DNA from: Terebella lapidaria
Lineage: Eukaryota; Annelida; Polychaeta; Terebellida; Terebellidae
Direction: 5' to 3'
Length of the DNA stretch: 64,000 nucleotides
Assembly: GCA_949152475.1 (NCBI GenBank)
Contig: OX424557.1
Coordinates: 24,923,462 to 24,987,461 of the forward strand
Made by a program: the position numbers and the translations under genes. Position 1 is the stretch's first letter; each line of letters begins with the position of its first letter. The notes below the pieces were generated by a model. The model was not told the origin of the DNA, ran no database searches, and saw nothing but the letters and a program-made list of their open reading frames with translations. Shown in pieces: positions 62,892 to 64,000 of the stretch.

Positions 62892-64000
62892 GTTCTGATA
62901 TAAAGTGGCCTGTCGCTTGACCCAGACTGTATTTAGACATGAGTTTTAGGCTTTATTATATCAGTTGGACACCTCTGAGTCTGAAAACAAAAGAATTGTT
63001 TTGTTGTTTGAGATGTGCACTTGGACACATATATGATATACTGTACTGCTGCTCAACCGAGTGTGTATATTTAGAAGTGGACATGTCCACAGGGGGTAAT
63101 CGTTTCTGCAGCTTATTGGCGTGTGAACGGATTGAGAATCAGATTCACCCCACTGTTCTTTTTACTTTGATATCTCGACGAGTTTTCAATTTATTCCAAA
63201 TGTAAAAGGTGCATTATAAACTAGAAATAACACTGCAACTGACTGTATGAAATGCTTTAGAATTGAATGTTCAGTAAATTTGTGAAAATTGGAGCCATGA
63301 AAACATTAAAAATATCTGTAAAATCTAGAATCCTCATAAGATTCTGATTAAGTTTTGTCAGATTATAGACAAAGTTCGAGGTCAATCATAGAATTGACAT
63401 CTTTGTCTGATTGATATACCTCTTCTGAATGACATGGTTCAAATTTCATGAACCTACGACAATTCCAATGGATGTTATTACCGGAAACGTGTTTTTCTGG
63501 GATTTCGATGACCTTGACCTTGACCTTTGACCTTTGCACTTCAAGTCGTAGAGGTCAATGCTGTCAATATGCATATCAAGTTTCAAGAGATTCCATGCAG
63601 TATTGACGGTGTTATGGCCTTTTGAAACTTCGGAAATTTGACGTTTATGACGTCATTGTGACGTCAGTTTACGTCGCAGCGCCAAAAATAAGATATCACT
63701 GGAATCAGGGGCTCAAGACCTTTCTAACGATATACTACTCGATGTGCTGCGCCGACCTTCGTACTTGACCTTGACTTCGACCTCAGGCGAACTTCTCAAA
63801 GTCAAGGTCAAATGTCGAGATCAAGGTCACAGAAGATAGAACTCGAGTTTATCTACATTATGAAATTAATTTGAAGTCTCTAGGACCATTAGAACCGAAG
63901 TTATGGCCACTTATGTGTTTTCAACGTTTTGCGTGACCTTGACCTTGACCTTTGACCTAGAATCACCAAAATCGAACTTGACCTGCCCGTTATCCTACAG
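62892..64000 (+). repeat. Second unit of a 1261-bp tandem repeat (runs off the window)
   Basis: Positions 62892-64000 repeat 61631-62739 at offset 1261 with no difference seen. The copy begins at GTTCTGATATAAAG, just before the TATA box, so the upstream CGTC block of the module is missing and the unit is instead preceded by the hairpin and TAATAAAG of the first copy. It contains the TATA module, TGACGTCA, AGGTCA clusters and ends within the sequence after the TGACCT cluster. Confidence 0.9.
62899..62906 (+). promoter_or_regulatory. TATA box of the second 1261-bp unit
   Basis: TATAAAGT, copy of 61638-61645. It lies only 15 bp downstream of the terminal hairpin of element F. Confidence 0.45.

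Overview
This window is eukaryotic, AT-rich, gene-free satellite and transposon DNA. The style suggests a marine invertebrate, most likely a mollusc or another lophotrochozoan. Reasons: modular elements ending in (ACAG)n/(ACAA)n microsatellites followed by a short hairpin, as in the pearl/HINE-type non-autonomous rolling-circle elements described from bivalves; SINE-like tRNA-derived segments; and no bacterial gene organisation. Species assignment is inference. I found no convincing protein-coding gene; every open frame is short, repeat-derived and explained by the repeats.

About 40.8 kb (64%) is one 908-bp satellite, in 45 head-to-tail units split into six blocks: 533-1436 (1 unit), 7167-12598 (6), 14922-22185 (8), 24542-33621 (10), 35971-37778 (2) and 40094-56433 (18), all on the same strand. 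Each unit holds, in order, a terminal hairpin, the junction TAATAAAG, a TATA-box module, a 19-nt palindrome, a GATGACGTCATC palindrome and an (AGAC)5(AAAC)5 tract. A diverged 1074-bp relative lies at 4701-5774.

The blocks are separated by single-copy insertions placed inside or next to the (AAAC) tract: C (1437-4696), D (5824-7158, with a partial copy D' at 1-524), A (12599-14909) and A' (37779-40089), B (22186-24537) and B' (33622-35966). Element F (59930-62887) has the same architecture near the right end. All start near a GGCC-ATA-GGCC-like palindrome followed by a short terminal sequence. All end in a microsatellite and a hairpin whose right arm is the reverse complement of that element's own 5' terminal sequence. 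I infer a group of Helentron/HINE-like rolling-circle elements with no proteins of their own.

The right flank (56439-64000) holds two diverged ~1.05-kb units carrying tRNA-like segments, a ~316-bp tandem array, element F with its ~330-bp TGACGTCA-rich array, and the start of a 1261-bp tandem repeat running off the window. The ~1.05-kb, 1261-bp and 908-bp families share one conserved ~300-400-bp TATA-containing module although the rest of each unit differs.

Overall picture (inference): hairpin-ended elements repeatedly inserted into the microsatellite tails of their own relatives, and some were amplified head to tail, possibly as rolling-circle concatemers, then homogenised into satellites.
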